DNA of 64,000 bases from Planctomycetaceae bacterium (GCA_018699955.1 JABISG010000062.1:1-64000); one strand, 5' to 3'. Numbered from the stretch's first letter, positions 1-11,099 are shown. A program made the numbers and translations. The notes: a model not told the origin generated them from the sequence alone.

Positions 1-257
1 GCCGACGTTGGCAACCAGACCCAGCGTTCGGGGGGAATGACGTTGCCATCGACCTGGATCGAATCTTCCAGGGGCGTGTAAATGGCATAGCGACCGTCGC
101 GGCTGACGATGCTCGCTTGATGTTCGGCGACCGACTGATCGGTGAGCGCTATCTGATTCTCAGGCCCGCTCCCCACGTGCACAAGTTCTTCATTGAGTTG
201 AAAAACCTTGCCGCGGTCGGGACCGCTGGTCACTGTAATGCGTGCCGTCTTGCCCAT
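1..257 (-). CDS. FHA-domain protein, partial (C-terminus beyond window)
   Basis: This reading frame starts at an ATG at 257 and stays open for 85 codons to the window edge, so only the N-terminus is present. The visible part is an FHA fold: a Val-Gly-Ser-Gly turn near residue 28, an acidic/hydrophobic strand (NQIALTD), then the S-V-A-E-H-Q-A segment near residues 43-49 that matches the 'VS..HA' phosphopeptide-binding strand. The canonical Gly-Arg has become Gly-Ser, so phosphothreonine binding is uncertain. FHA domains read Ser/Thr kinase output. The gene lies downstream of the Tad pilus genes, beyond a strong hairpin, so it may be a separate transcription unit. The FHA-TadA protein upstream has the same unusual HQA in place of HHA. 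Total length and C-terminal domains cannot be seen. Confidence 0.75.
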   Translation of the reverse strand, partial: MGKTARITVTSGPDRGKVFQLNEELVHVGSGPENQIALTDQSVAEHQASIVSRDGRYAIYTPLEDSIQVDGNVIPPERWVWLPTS

Positions 258-333
258 GCGTTTGTTTCAGGTTTCCGCAAAATGACCGGCAACAGTCGGC
301 AGAATCAGATTCCACCCAATGGCCGTTAACAAT

Positions 334-403
334 AAAAAAGTCGTCGCAGTGGTGGCTTCCAGCCGCGGCAACAATTGATTCCACGTGGCGGCTGGAAGCC
401 ACC
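334..403 (-). terminator. Rho-independent terminator after tadC
   Basis: A perfect 16-bp inverted repeat has arms at 351-366 and 388-403 and a 21-nt loop. On the minus strand it is followed about 11 nt later by a run of six T (plus-strand A run at 334-339). It sits 60 nt past the tadC stop codon and before the FHA gene, which fits the end of the Tad operon. Confidence 0.7.
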
Positions 404-463
404 ATTACGGAACATCCAACACTTATTCACCGCCCGATCCTAAGACTCATCGGCCCGCCTATC

Positions 464-1432
464 TTACGACATGACATCAAAATTGACAAAGTTCAGAACG
501 AACGGTCCAAGGATAATCAGCACAGTTGCCGCCATGACCAAAATGGCGGGCAGCAGCATTTTGACTCCCGCCTCGCCGGCAATGGTTTCGGCCCGCTGTG
601 TCCGTTTGATGCGGAGTACATCGGCCTGTGTGCGAAACAGTGTTGCCAGCGGGGTCCCCAGTTCCTCACCCTGAATAATCGACCCGACAATGCTGGTGAT
701 TTCATCGTCGGATAGTCGTTCGCGAAGTGATTCCAGTGCAGCCGTTCGGTTCTTGCCCATGCTCATTTCGCCGAGGACACGGCTGAATTCGACGCCGACC
801 GGATGATCGCGAAACTCGGCGACCGCCTCCGTCATCGCCTGCAAAAACGTCGAGCCGGCCTCCATCAGCAGTGTCAACAAGTCGAGCAGGAACGGCAGCC
901 GCCGTTTGATGACAAACAGACGGTACTCGGCGCGAACCGTCAGGTTCCGTCTCAGCAGCCAGCCGGCCAGCACAACCATCGCCAATGCAATGATGACACC
1001 GCTTGGTCCCATGATGTCTATTCCGAAGTACAGGAAGAGCGGCATCAGGAACAACGCCTGCAGTTCCAACAGGCCCAGATACTCCGGTGCCGTCCAGTAA
1101 CGCGGCAGACCGGCGGCGTGGATCTCGCGGCGGATTTCCGGGAGGGTTTCTGAAAACGCGCGCTGATTGAGCCGGGCCAGTCCGTGGATGATTGGCTGAA
1201 AGACACGGTACATCAGGCTCACGCGACGCAGTTCGTTGATGCGGCTGACGTCATAACGCCACTCTTCATCTTGCTCCAGATTCTCGGAATAGAGCGTGTT
1301 GATGACGGTGCGCACCAGGACAAACACGGCGCTGCCGAAGACCATACTCGCCAAGCCGGACATCAGCATACCGGCCGCCGGGCTGGCCGCGAGAACAGCC
1401 GCGAATTCAAATTGAACTGCCAACGTTGTCAT
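464..1432 (-). CDS. tadC: TadC-like type II secretion F-family membrane protein
   Basis: This 322-residue protein is a T2SSF-family inner-membrane platform protein. Hydrophobic segments lie near residues 20-42, 118-158 (a pair) and 292-316, and the conserved cytoplasmic four-helix T2SSF domain lies near 175-285, with the family-typical 'LLTLLMEAGSTFLQAM' and 'GEELGTPLATLFRTQADVLR' stretches. TadC works with TadB to anchor the TadA ATPase and push Flp pilin subunits out of the membrane. It follows tadB with a 97-nt gap and is the last gene before the terminator. The assignment to TadC rather than TadB rests on order and sequence character. Length is normal for the family. Confidence 0.88.
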   Translation of the reverse strand: MTTLAVQFEFAAVLAASPAAGMLMSGLASMVFGSAVFVLVRTVINTLYSENLEQDEEWRYDVSRINELRRVSLMYRVFQPIIHGLARLNQRAFSETLPEIRREIHAAGLPRYWTAPEYLGLLELQALFLMPLFLYFGIDIMGPSGVIIALAMVVLAGWLLRRNLTVRAEYRLFVIKRRLPFLLDLLTLLMEAGSTFLQAMTEAVAEFRDHPVGVEFSRVLGEMSMGKNRTAALESLRERLSDDEITSIVGSIIQGEELGTPLATLFRTQADVLRIKRTQRAETIAGEAGVKMLLPAILVMAATVLIILGPFVLNFVNFDVMS

Positions 1433-1529
1433 CGGAACTTACTTAGCTGAAGTCAAATGTTGTGCCGGGATTGCATTGCGGGATCGGCGTAAATAACTGT
1501 TACTGGCCTCAAATCACTCTGTTCTCAAG

Positions 1530-2375
1530 TCAAATGTCGGCGCTGAGAATCTTCCGCGCCCAGAGGTATGCCACGACGTTCAGCAATAACGCCGCCGACA
1601 GAATCATCTGACCGGCAAACGTTACAAAAAGTTGTTCGGTCGCTTTCGGATCGACAACGAAATAATAGAGTACCAGGATGACTCCCGGTGCCATTGCCAT
1701 GTAGAAGGCTGATGCACGTGCCTGGGCTGTTTCAGAAATGATCTTTCGTTCCAGTCGTTGCAGTTCTCGAACGGAATTCGCGATGCGATCGACCGTTTCA
1801 TTCAGCCGCCCGCCGCTTTGACGGCTGGCCTCCATGGCTGCGGCAAACAGCGCGAAGTTTTCGCTGCGCAACCGTTCTTTGGCTTCGCTAAGGCATTGCT
1901 CCAGCGGCTTTCCCAACTGGTATTCGCCGACGATTTGTTGAAACTCCTGGCAGATTGGTGGCGGCGCCTGCTCTGCGAGAATGTCGAGCGCCTGTGCGAG
2001 GGAGAGGCCCGCTTTGATCGCGCTGGCCAGAGAAACCATCGCATCGGCCATCTGGTCTTCGATCTTAATTTTTCTCTTTTCGGCCATCCGCCGCACCATG
2101 TACCAGGGCAGGCAAACCAACAGGACACAAACCGCCACCGCAATGACTGGGATCCCGAGGAAGACAGTCATGCAGGCGAAAACGGCCAGCACAAACCAGG
2201 CCCAGGCGAGTAGATAGGTTCGCAAACGCGTGGCGTGAATCCGCAGTCGCTTCAATTTGTCGCGAAAGTCGGATTCGATGTAATCCACCCCGCCGGCGAA
2301 ATAACCACTGCCGAAAAACGCAAGTGCGAAAATCGCCAGCCCGACCGAAATGGATCCGAGAATGGGTAAAAGCAT
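1530..2375 (-). CDS. tadB: TadB-like type II secretion F-family membrane protein
   Basis: This 281-residue protein has an N-terminal hydrophobic segment (residues 5-28), a central membrane pair (about 55-95), a T2SSF cytoplasmic domain (about 105-230, with 'QMADAMVSLASAIKAGLSLAQAL' character) and C-terminal membrane helices (about 228-278). It is the first of two platform proteins for the Tad pilus and sits directly between the FHA-TadA ATPase gene and tadC, the usual tadA-tadB-tadC order. The length matches the family. The start ATG at 2375 is the only one compatible with the N-terminal membrane segment. Confidence 0.88.
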   Translation of the reverse strand: MLLPILGSISVGLAIFALAFFGSGYFAGGVDYIESDFRDKLKRLRIHATRLRTYLLAWAWFVLAVFACMTVFLGIPVIAVAVCVLLVCLPWYMVRRMAEKRKIKIEDQMADAMVSLASAIKAGLSLAQALDILAEQAPPPICQEFQQIVGEYQLGKPLEQCLSEAKERLRSENFALFAAAMEASRQSGGRLNETVDRIANSVRELQRLERKIISETAQARASAFYMAMAPGVILVLYYFVVDPKATEQLFVTFAGQMILSAALLLNVVAYLWARKILSADI

Positions 2376-2455
2376 AACAGCAACGTTGGTCTATCAAAGA
2401 TTGTGAGTTGACAGTTTACGAGACGCCGAGCATCGGTTTACGGTTTCGCGTTCCC

Positions 2456-4357
<1,902 letters not shown>

Positions 4358-4413
4358 AATTCGATATGACTTGTTTCAATTCGATTCTGATTTCAGTTTC
4401 AATCGCCCATTGT

Positions 4414-4429
4414 CCGCTTGCGGTTTCGC
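4414..4429. repeat. Dispersed 16-nt repeat, diverged copy
   Basis: This 16-mer (CGCTTGCGGTTTCGCG) differs by one base from copies at 12664-12679 and 16842-16857. It lies in the 139-nt gap between cpaB and FHA-tadA. Function is unknown. Confidence 0.5.
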
Positions 4430-4496
4430 GACCCTTGTTGTTTCGATGGTGCGAAAGTGTTTCAGTGGTGCGAAACCTCTGGCGGCGTTCATCGTT

Positions 4497-5222
4497 TCAC
4501 TTCCCCGCTTCGGCCGGCTTGTGTTTGATCATGCGGACGCCGCGGCCTCCGCCGGCGGCGATGAGTCCGAACAGTTGTTCGGCTTGGGCGTCGAACGGAA
4601 ACTTCAATGCGACGGTGACGATGTTTTCGCGAACGGGTCGCTGATTGTACGCCTTTGCTGTGTCACGTTTTCCTTTCCGTCCACCCAAAGCGAGGATACG
4701 AAACTTGCCAACGGTTTTTGTGGAGCCGGCTGCCTCGGGTGGCGAGGTTCCGGTGGTTGACGTTGCCATCTCCAGAATCTGCGGAATGAAGAACTCGACT
4801 TCGTCGCCCGGATCATAATGTTCGGGAATGAACGTGCTGGAATCGACGACGACAGGAAACAGCACTTCGCCTTTGCCCAGCCGCTCGGTCAAATCCTGCT
4901 GCGCCACTCCCGTCAGGTCGTGCTGGAAGAGGACTTCGCCGCCACGGTAACTCTTCGTCGCGCGGTAAACGGTTGCCAACTGCCGGTCCTTCCAATGAAC
5001 GGCGGTCTTATCCAGTTCGCCGACGTATTTCTTCGGCACGTCCACGCGGACAAAATGCTCTTCGCGAAATTGGTCGCCGGCCTTAATCGTGGCATCGTCG
5101 CTGACGGCAACAAATGCGACGCTTTCGTAATTTCTCGCCTGGTTATTAACGTAAAACCAGTTGCAGAATGCGCCAATTATGCCCAGTGCGGCAGCGATGA
5201 CGATTCCGGGTAGACCTTTCAT
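4497..5222 (-). CDS. cpaB: CpaB/RcpC-like Flp pilus assembly protein
   Basis: This 241-residue protein has one N-terminal membrane segment (residues 4-26) and then an SAF-like domain (about 36-125), with the typical 'I..GD....HF..VDVP' and 'YRGGEVLF..DLTG' patterns. The rest is a periplasmic domain that includes 'LFPVVVDSSTFIPEHYDPGDEVEF'. CpaB/RcpC proteins are thought to help stabilise or gate the secretin of Tad pili. Its start codon overlaps the stop of the upstream gene by four bases (ATGA), so the two are probably translationally coupled. No secretin gene is visible in this window. Confidence 0.85.
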   Translation of the reverse strand: MKGLPGIVIAAALGIIGAFCNWFYVNNQARNYESVAFVAVSDDATIKAGDQFREEHFVRVDVPKKYVGELDKTAVHWKDRQLATVYRATKSYRGGEVLFQHDLTGVAQQDLTERLGKGEVLFPVVVDSSTFIPEHYDPGDEVEFFIPQILEMATSTTGTSPPEAAGSTKTVGKFRILALGGRKGKRDTAKAYNQRPVRENIVTVALKFPFDAQAEQLFGLIAAGGGRGVRMIKHKPAEAGK

Positions 5223-6265
5223 CGATGAAACCCTTTTTGCAAAACTTCTGTTTTCGTAGCACCCGCAGGTGTTGTGATGCTGATCATTCCGCTGAGTCGT
5301 TTTTCGCCCGCCGGGCTGAATGAAATGTCAATTCGCCCCGATGCATGGTCTTCTGTGGGAACAAACGCCGCACTCCAGCCGATCGGAGATTCAACCCAAC
5401 GCTGCGACGATCGCCAGCCGCGCCGGGCGAACCAGTCGTTAAACCACAGTTTCCAATCCGTTGCGATCGCATCTCCCTCAAACGTCGTCAGTGCGCCGCC
5501 CGATGCATCGCGCAGACTCAGTATTTTTCGAGCCCCTTTCGGTAGCTCAACCTGCCCCGACTCCGGTCGAGGTTCCGCCGCCGCAACCGTCGGTCGCATG
5601 GTGAACAACACCCAGAGGTCTTCCTGGTTTGGCTGAGCCATTCCCCAGCATACCACACGCCGATTCGATTGGTCAGGCTGCGGCTTTGAAACTGAACGGT
5701 CATCGGCGATCCGGGATGATTCGGCTGACGGTTTCACCCTGCGCGTTGCAATCACCAACGTCATAGGCCGTTCGATTTGATAGACACGCCAAACTCCCGG
5801 CTGCTCCCGCACGGGTGTTTGTCGCTGCAGCAGTCCAAGCAGTTTCTGTTCGGCTGGCTGGATGTCGGTGACTGGACTTGTTGTATTCTCTGCAACGTTG
5901 GCACCAATCTCGACGAGCTTTGCGAGCGCCACATTGCGATTTCCACGAATTGTCTGCCGTTGCAATTGAATCGGCTGATTGCCGAATTCGAGCGTAACGG
6001 GAGTGTCGTCATTTCCCCAGGAAACATACGACTCGGCAGTCAGCGACGGATTGGGTTCGATGTGGTCGTTGGTCCACCACTGGGAAAACTGCGTGCCGAT
6101 ACCGATCCCGCCAACAACCACAATCGCCACGGCCATTAGGTCGGTTGTGCGGCTGCGAATTCTGTGCGAGAGCGCGGCGAAGCCGGAGGGGTGGTCGTTC
6201 AAGGTGGTGGATGTCGTTTCGACAGAGGCTGGACTCGATGTTTCTGGTGTCTCGGTTTCTTTCAT
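5219..6265 (-). CDS. Unknown membrane-anchored protein of the Tad operon
   Basis: I do not recognise this 348-residue protein. From the ATG at 6265 it has a Thr/Ser-rich cytoplasmic N-terminus, one membrane helix near residues 43-63 (TDLMAVAIVVVGGIGIGTQ), and a large, probably periplasmic domain. A GTG at 6283 could extend it by six residues. It overlaps cpaB by four bases and lies inside the pilus operon, so a structural or assembly role in the Tad machine is inferred. It could stand in for a lineage-specific accessory such as TadD or a pilotin, but no sequence motif supports that. Codon usage and orientation match its neighbours. Confidence 0.75.
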   Translation of the reverse strand: MKETETPETSSPASVETTSTTLNDHPSGFAALSHRIRSRTTDLMAVAIVVVGGIGIGTQFSQWWTNDHIEPNPSLTAESYVSWGNDDTPVTLEFGNQPIQLQRQTIRGNRNVALAKLVEIGANVAENTTSPVTDIQPAEQKLLGLLQRQTPVREQPGVWRVYQIERPMTLVIATRRVKPSAESSRIADDRSVSKPQPDQSNRRVVCWGMAQPNQEDLWVLFTMRPTVAAAEPRPESGQVELPKGARKILSLRDASGGALTTFEGDAIATDWKLWFNDWFARRGWRSSQRWVESPIGWSAAFVPTEDHASGRIDISFSPAGEKRLSGMISITTPAGATKTEVLQKGFHR

Positions 6266-6391
6266 ATGAGATTCTGACACCACTCAAAAACCATGTGACG
6301 CGACGTGCGAATCGGACGCTTCGTGTACGAATTGAACAACCGGATGCGAAGGGGGACGCGGTTCGTGGACTCACTCTGATTGGATGTGTGG

Positions 6392-7483
6392 CTAACGATT
6401 TTGCTGCGGCAATGCACCGAGAAACGCATCCAGTAAATCAATTTCACTTTGTAATTGCTGGATTTCCGCGTCGCTGCCTGCGATTGGCGGGTCCTGCTGC
6501 TCGAGGTAGTTTTTCCGGGCGGAGTAATAACTCCGAAATACTCTGGCCGTTCTGCCGGGTAGCCGTTGGATCTCTTCGATGTAATCGGTATACCGTCGAC
6601 TGGTTCTCAACAATGATGGGTCTGCCAGGCAGGCGGCAATGACGCGTCGACCGGGATACAAGTCGGGTGGATTACCGGTTGGCTGGTAGATTCCGCCATC
6701 GGGATTGGGAGGGCGAGCTGATTCGCCTCGGGGGGGAAGTAGGCTGAGACGAGCAAGATCGGCGTCGGCATCCAACGGGGCCAGATCGAACCAACTCGCA
6801 TTGCCGGTGTAGTTGGCTGGATTCTGAATCTCGGCGAGGCTTCTGCGTGCCTGGGTCTGTAACTGGGCTGAACTGGGGAAATCCGATGGTTCGATGTCGT
6901 AAAGAACCTTGGCCCGCCGATCGAGGTTGCGGCCGTAGCCCTGACCGCGAAATTTGATATTGTGATACTCCCAATTGCCGTCCAGTATGTTTTGACGAAC
7001 ATTGAGATTGTAACGACCGTTGTTGGGAATGACGCCGCGGAGCATGGGGATCTGTCGTTCTAGTGGAGCGCGGCCGTCGTGTACTCCGCGCTGTATTTCC
7101 AGCATGCGATTCACCCGAATCGACATGCCCTGTGTCGGCTCATTGACGATGTCGCCGCGAACGGCGGTTGTGGTGAGGTCCTGGTCTTGGTCCCAAATGC
7201 GGCCGGGCTGCGTCATGTCGGACCCACTGCTGCCGTTGACCTGCGCGTTGGCCGGCCACATGGGTGGGTTGGGATTGGAATCTCCGGTTCGCAAATGCAG
7301 TGTTCGCCACGAGGCATTGCGAACGTTGGCCTGTTCGCGCACTTTCCATGCGCCAACCGTTCCAATGTTGACCATCAACGCCATCACGAACAGCATCATG
7401 GGCAATGCCAGCACGAGTTCCAGCGGTGCGAGACCACGCCGCCGATTGTCTCGGGTTGCTGATTTGTAAGGCACTTTCTTCAT
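6392..7483 (-). CDS. TadE-like pseudopilin with large C-terminal domain
   Basis: This 363-residue protein opens with a type IVb prepilin-like signal: a basic stretch (DNRRR), a Gly, then L-A-P-L-E with Glu at position +5 and a hydrophobic helix (about residues 20-42). This is the TadE/TadG pattern cleaved by the CpaA/TadV peptidase. The remaining 320 residues, rich in Pro, Asn and Arg, are much longer than in classical TadE (about 190) and match nothing I know. It lies downstream of the TadG-like gene with a 62-nt gap. An AGAAG sequence upstream may be the ribosome binding site. It is probably a minor pilin or pilus-base component. Confidence 0.78.
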   Translation of the reverse strand: MKKVPYKSATRDNRRRGLAPLELVLALPMMLFVMALMVNIGTVGAWKVREQANVRNASWRTLHLRTGDSNPNPPMWPANAQVNGSSGSDMTQPGRIWDQDQDLTTTAVRGDIVNEPTQGMSIRVNRMLEIQRGVHDGRAPLERQIPMLRGVIPNNGRYNLNVRQNILDGNWEYHNIKFRGQGYGRNLDRRAKVLYDIEPSDFPSSAQLQTQARRSLAEIQNPANYTGNASWFDLAPLDADADLARLSLLPPRGESARPPNPDGGIYQPTGNPPDLYPGRRVIAACLADPSLLRTSRRYTDYIEEIQRLPGRTARVFRSYYSARKNYLEQQDPPIAGSDAEIQQLQSEIDLLDAFLGALPQQNR

Positions 7484-7545
7484 GCGACTGTTCTTCTGAC
7501 GTTTGACTGGAACTGTTTTAGCAGCGAGTTGCGAGCGCGAAAGGA

Positions 7546-9165
7546 TTAATGCGTGTTGATCGCGCGGATTTCCTCCATGGTCACGCCGTTTAACTGTGGC
7601 GGTTGAAAAGTTCCGCTGCTGCCGCTTCCGGGGCTTTGCTGGAGAATGAACACAAGACTATCGGATGTTGCCGGCCGAATTCGTGCCATCCAGTTTTGAT
7701 TGAACATGTCCCAGGCTGCCGGCCAGTTATCGCGGTAAGGACGTGGGGTATAAATGGTTCCGTTCCAGACCCAACGCACCCACGAACCCCCGCGTTTGGT
7801 GAGTCGAGCGCGGGGGATGTAGAGGCTCGTCTGTGTAAATGCCACGGTGTCGGCCCGGCGTTGTCCGGATTCCTGCAGTGGATTTGTGAAGACTCCCGGT
7901 GCCATTTCCGTCAGGTGTGTCCAATAGGCGACACCCACGTAGGAATATTCGCGTTCCAACGTCTGCCGACCGCCGTCGCCTTGTGGCTGGCTGCGAATCA
8001 CGTGCGGGACATTGGTAAATGGGTACTCGTCGTTCAATAGCCCATCCAAATGCTCGCATGTGGCAGCGCGCCACAAGTTGAGCAGGTTAGACATCTTTGC
8101 CGTCGTCATGCCTTCGGAAAAATCGTCGCGCCCATGCAACACGTAATCGTTGTTGTCGTCGCCGAAGTCGAAGTACTCCTTCATCCAGTCGCTGATCCAA
8201 AGCTTCAGGTAGTGCCGGGCAACGTCGCGTCGTTGGCGAAGTGCAATCTCAAAATACGTTCGCCCGCTGGAATCGTATGGTGCAGGAATGAGAGCAACGG
8301 AATTGTCCGGACCGGCGGGCGAAGGATCGATGACCGGCAGCGTGCGGGTGAAGGGATCAAATTCGTCAATCTGTCCCAGTCCCAACATTTGCACGTCGGT
8401 TCGCCAGAGTCGGCTTTCGAGTGCGCGGTCGTCGTGTTGCCGTTCTGTTTGCCGACCGTGTCTCTCTGCGACTTCGTTCGCAGCGAGATGTGAAACCAGC
8501 GGGGTGTTTTGTACGACAGCGCGCTGAAACCTGGGGATGAATCCGCCGAGCGGATCGGGAGGTGGGGCGTTGCCACTTCCACCCGACGATCCATTCCAAT
8601 CGGGGCCGCCGAGAATGTACTCGAAAACCGGCAACGTCAGCCGGGAATGCTCTGTCGACATCAACACGAAGTCATCGACAACCTGTTGCTCCAGCGGAAC
8701 CTTCTGCTGCAAAGCGGCCCCCAGTCGCTGGAATTTGGAGTGACCGGACGATTGCCCTGCCTGCTCGAACACCCGCGCCGTTCGATCCCACTCGGCAAGA
8801 ATTTCCGGAACGAGCGATGCTGTTCCTTGATCGCCTGTTTTTGCTTCGCGCATGTATGCGGTTAATGCAAAAACCTCGCACATGAGGTGATTGGTAAAGG
8901 CGATGCTGTTCATTCCCCGCGCGACGGTTACCGTTCCCGTCTGCGATGCTGCATCGGCAGCGTTCTGTAAACGGATCTTATCGTCGGCATGACGGGCGAC
9001 ATTCGTCACCATCACCAGCAGCATGGTAAACATCAACATCGAAAAGACCGCCATGATGCTGATCGTTCCGCGCTCGTCGCCATGCAGCCCTCTCAGGCGT
9101 GCGATGCGATCGCGCAGGTAGGCAAGTTGTCGCCGACGGATCGGCTCAGTTGGGGTAATGGACAT
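7546..9165 (-). CDS. TadG-like pilus assembly protein
   Basis: This 539-residue protein has a basic N-terminus, then D-E-R-G followed by a hydrophobic helix (about residues 37-60). After the helix comes 'RHADDKIRLQNAADAASQTGTVTVARGMN', which is the hallmark of TadG/Tad_N proteins (helix, then an Asn-Ala-Ala-Asp-Ala-Ala segment). The position +5 Glu of prepilins is replaced by Met. The rest is a long periplasmic region without a recognisable von Willebrand domain. The start overlaps the end of the upstream TadE-like gene by 20 nt, suggesting coupled translation. It is inferred to be a membrane-anchored minor pilin or an envelope-spanning tether of the Tad pilus. Confidence 0.8.
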   Translation of the reverse strand: MSITPTEPIRRRQLAYLRDRIARLRGLHGDERGTISIMAVFSMLMFTMLLVMVTNVARHADDKIRLQNAADAASQTGTVTVARGMNSIAFTNHLMCEVFALTAYMREAKTGDQGTASLVPEILAEWDRTARVFEQAGQSSGHSKFQRLGAALQQKVPLEQQVVDDFVLMSTEHSRLTLPVFEYILGGPDWNGSSGGSGNAPPPDPLGGFIPRFQRAVVQNTPLVSHLAANEVAERHGRQTERQHDDRALESRLWRTDVQMLGLGQIDEFDPFTRTLPVIDPSPAGPDNSVALIPAPYDSSGRTYFEIALRQRRDVARHYLKLWISDWMKEYFDFGDDNNDYVLHGRDDFSEGMTTAKMSNLLNLWRAATCEHLDGLLNDEYPFTNVPHVIRSQPQGDGGRQTLEREYSYVGVAYWTHLTEMAPGVFTNPLQESGQRRADTVAFTQTSLYIPRARLTKRGGSWVRWVWNGTIYTPRPYRDNWPAAWDMFNQNWMARIRPATSDSLVFILQQSPGSGSSGTFQPPQLNGVTMEEIRAINTH

Positions 9166-10195
9166 AGGGCCGTCTGGATTTGATGCCTTCGGCGGGCAGC
9201 GTCGCCGCTGCCGGAATCAGCACGGAGTAGATGTCACTTTCTGCCACATACGATGTTTGCCACTCGGCAGGAATCATTTGGCGTATACGCGCCGGCACGC
9301 CGACCGGTCGAACCAACAGGCTCGCGAGTAAGCGTCCCGGTCCCGGAAACAGGGCATAGCGATGAACGACGTAAACCGACACCGGGTCCTGCCAGCCGAT
9401 TTCGTAAGGTTTGTAAACGAATTCTTCGTCGTCACTAAAACCCTGGCTGGGGTGATTGACAGGATTGTAGGTGGGACCGTTTAACGAATTCGGCCCCGAT
9501 AGCGAATCGCTCCATTCAACCAACACCAGCGTGTTACGGTCGGCATATTGAATCTTGTTCTCAAGCCGACGATTCGTGCGCTGGTTTGCGACCGATTCCG
9601 GCACCATGCTGCGGTAAATCGACTTCGTGGCTTCAAGCGCTGTCGCGCTCGCCAATGTCATTTCCTGAGTCGTGAAGTTGACATCGCGTGACGGCGCGAT
9701 CGGAGCGCATCCCATGACAGCCGCCGTGCGAATTCGGCTGTACTTGTGGCTGATCGACGATGCAGTCACTTGCTCTGTCATTGTTCCCTGTTCGGGAATG
9801 ATTCGTGGCGACTGATACGCGGCGCCGAAGGGGGCGGCGAAAAGGTTGGTGTTGAATTGGTTTTGTGGTTCAAAACCGTAACCGTTGGATGTGACTTCCG
9901 CTGGAATCCAGACACTGGCCGAACGGGCAGCGGCGAAGGCGGCGTAGTTCACCGTCACCATGCCAATCATCAGCTGGCTGACCTGGACAATGAACATCAC
10001 AAACATGAGAAACAGCGGCAGCGTCAACACGAATGACAGGCTTTGGACGCCGCCGTCCTGACAGCGATGCAATTCGCCAAGCCGTCGCCAATTGAGCTTC
10101 GCGCCGCTGAACTTGACGAGCAATACCAGCACCGCAAACGAGATCGCCAACGCGATCAACGCCGGCAGGCATTGGATGAGGATTGCTCGATGCAT
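9146..10195 (-). CDS. TadE-like protein with an extra N-terminal membrane helix
   Basis: From the ATG at 10195 the protein has 349 residues. It begins with a membrane helix (about 7-27), then a second pilin-like helix after R-C-Q-D-G-G (about 48-78, continuing into 'GMVTVNYAAFAAARSASVW', a TadE-type segment). The expected Glu at +5 of the pilin motif is Ser. An in-frame extension to 10360 exists but crosses the gap to the peptidase gene and has no pilus-like content, so the shorter start is preferred. It overlaps the TadG-like gene by 20 nt. It probably acts as a minor pilin, though the helix in front of the motif makes normal processing doubtful. Confidence 0.78.
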   Translation of the reverse strand: MHRAILIQCLPALIALAISFAVLVLLVKFSGAKLNWRRLGELHRCQDGGVQSLSFVLTLPLFLMFVMFIVQVSQLMIGMVTVNYAAFAAARSASVWIPAEVTSNGYGFEPQNQFNTNLFAAPFGAAYQSPRIIPEQGTMTEQVTASSISHKYSRIRTAAVMGCAPIAPSRDVNFTTQEMTLASATALEATKSIYRSMVPESVANQRTNRRLENKIQYADRNTLVLVEWSDSLSGPNSLNGPTYNPVNHPSQGFSDDEEFVYKPYEIGWQDPVSVYVVHRYALFPGPGRLLASLLVRPVGVPARIRQMIPAEWQTSYVAESDIYSVLIPAAATLPAEGIKSRRPYVHYPN

Positions 10196-10268
10196 CTGCG
10201 AAACTCCTGTGATGCGTAACATCCCAGCTGCGATGAAACTCATCGCAGACTGCGGCGTGGCACCGCAG

Positions 10269-10808
10269 CTACTTGAACAGGCCAGTGGTGACAATGGCGA
10301 CGGCCGCCAGAGCCGATGGTGCGAGAAACAACCACCGCTTGAGCGGCTGTCGCTCTTCATTCGTCAAAGGAACCCAACTTCTGGCCCGCAGAATAAGCAT
10401 CGTATGCTGAAACGATTTCGAGATGAGTCGCAGAACACCGATTTGCCAAATGAGAATGACCGCCCCCACAATGCTGCCAAGCACAAAGGTCCACAGCATT
10501 GCTTCAACGCCTTGTTGAACGCCGAGAAAGGCCCCCATCATGGCAACCAGCTTGACGTCGCCGCCCCCCATGTCAAAAAAAACGAAACAAACAAGCATGA
10601 TCAGCCCGCAGGCCAAAAACCCCTCCAGGCTGAATATCAGTCCGTCCCAAACCGAGCCGCTATTGGGAACCGCCACCGTGCGGAAACCGTTGGCGACAAA
10701 TCCCAAAATGATTCCCGGGTAAACGTTCCAGTTGTAAATCTTATGACGCGCGACATCGGTAATCGTCGCGACAGTGACCAGCAGAAACAGCAGGATGTAC
10801 AACACCAT
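10269..10808 (-). CDS. cpaA: Prepilin peptidase, CpaA/TadV type (A24)
   Basis: This 179-residue membrane protein is an aspartic prepilin peptidase of the short form, which lacks the N-methyltransferase domain of PilD. The two catalytic aspartates are visible: one in 'ITDVARHKIYN' near residue 17 and one in the G-G-G-D-V-K-L motif near residue 79. Four to six membrane helices follow the family pattern. It should cleave the two small pilins and the TadE/TadG-like proteins at the Gly before their hydrophobic helix. The ATG at 10808 puts a membrane helix directly at the N-terminus. Longer in-frame starts run into the upstream pilin gene. Confidence 0.88.
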   Translation of the reverse strand: MVLYILLFLLVTVATITDVARHKIYNWNVYPGIILGFVANGFRTVAVPNSGSVWDGLIFSLEGFLACGLIMLVCFVFFDMGGGDVKLVAMMGAFLGVQQGVEAMLWTFVLGSIVGAVILIWQIGVLRLISKSFQHTMLILRARSWVPLTNEERQPLKRWLFLAPSALAAVAIVTTGLFK

Positions 10809-10836
10809 CGAAGTCACGCCGAAATCATCTTGGGAG

Positions 10837-11046
10837 TTATTCGACGGCGTTTTGGCTGCCTTCTTCCAGGTCGTCCATTCCCTGATTGAAGTAACTCTTG
10901 ACCCGCGGCCAGCCAACTTTGATCAGGAAAATCAAGATCGGCAGCGCAATGGCACCGATGATCAAGATCGTCTCGAGGCTGACCGCCCCTCTTTCATCTT
11001 GATGCACGCGTTTGAGCAGCGTACGCAAGGAAGTCGATTGTTTCAT
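10837..11046 (-). CDS. flp: Flp-family type IVb pilin, main candidate
   Basis: This 69-residue pilin precursor has a basic leader, the cleavage motif E-R-G then A-V-S-L-E with Glu at +5, one hydrophobic helix of about 20 residues (ILIIGAIALPILIFLIKV), and a short acidic tail. Flp pilins polymerise through this helix after cleavage. The mature protein would be about 46 residues, typical for Flp. The chosen ATG at 11046 gives a normal-length leader. The gene lies 28 nt upstream of the peptidase. Its tail (DDLEEGSQNAVE) is unusually acidic. Confidence 0.85.
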   Translation of the reverse strand: MKQSTSLRTLLKRVHQDERGAVSLETILIIGAIALPILIFLIKVGWPRVKSYFNQGMDDLEEGSQNAVE

Positions 11047-11099
11047 GTGACTACTTTCTCTCGTATTCGTTCGCAATACCGTGTGCGTTTTGATTTCGA

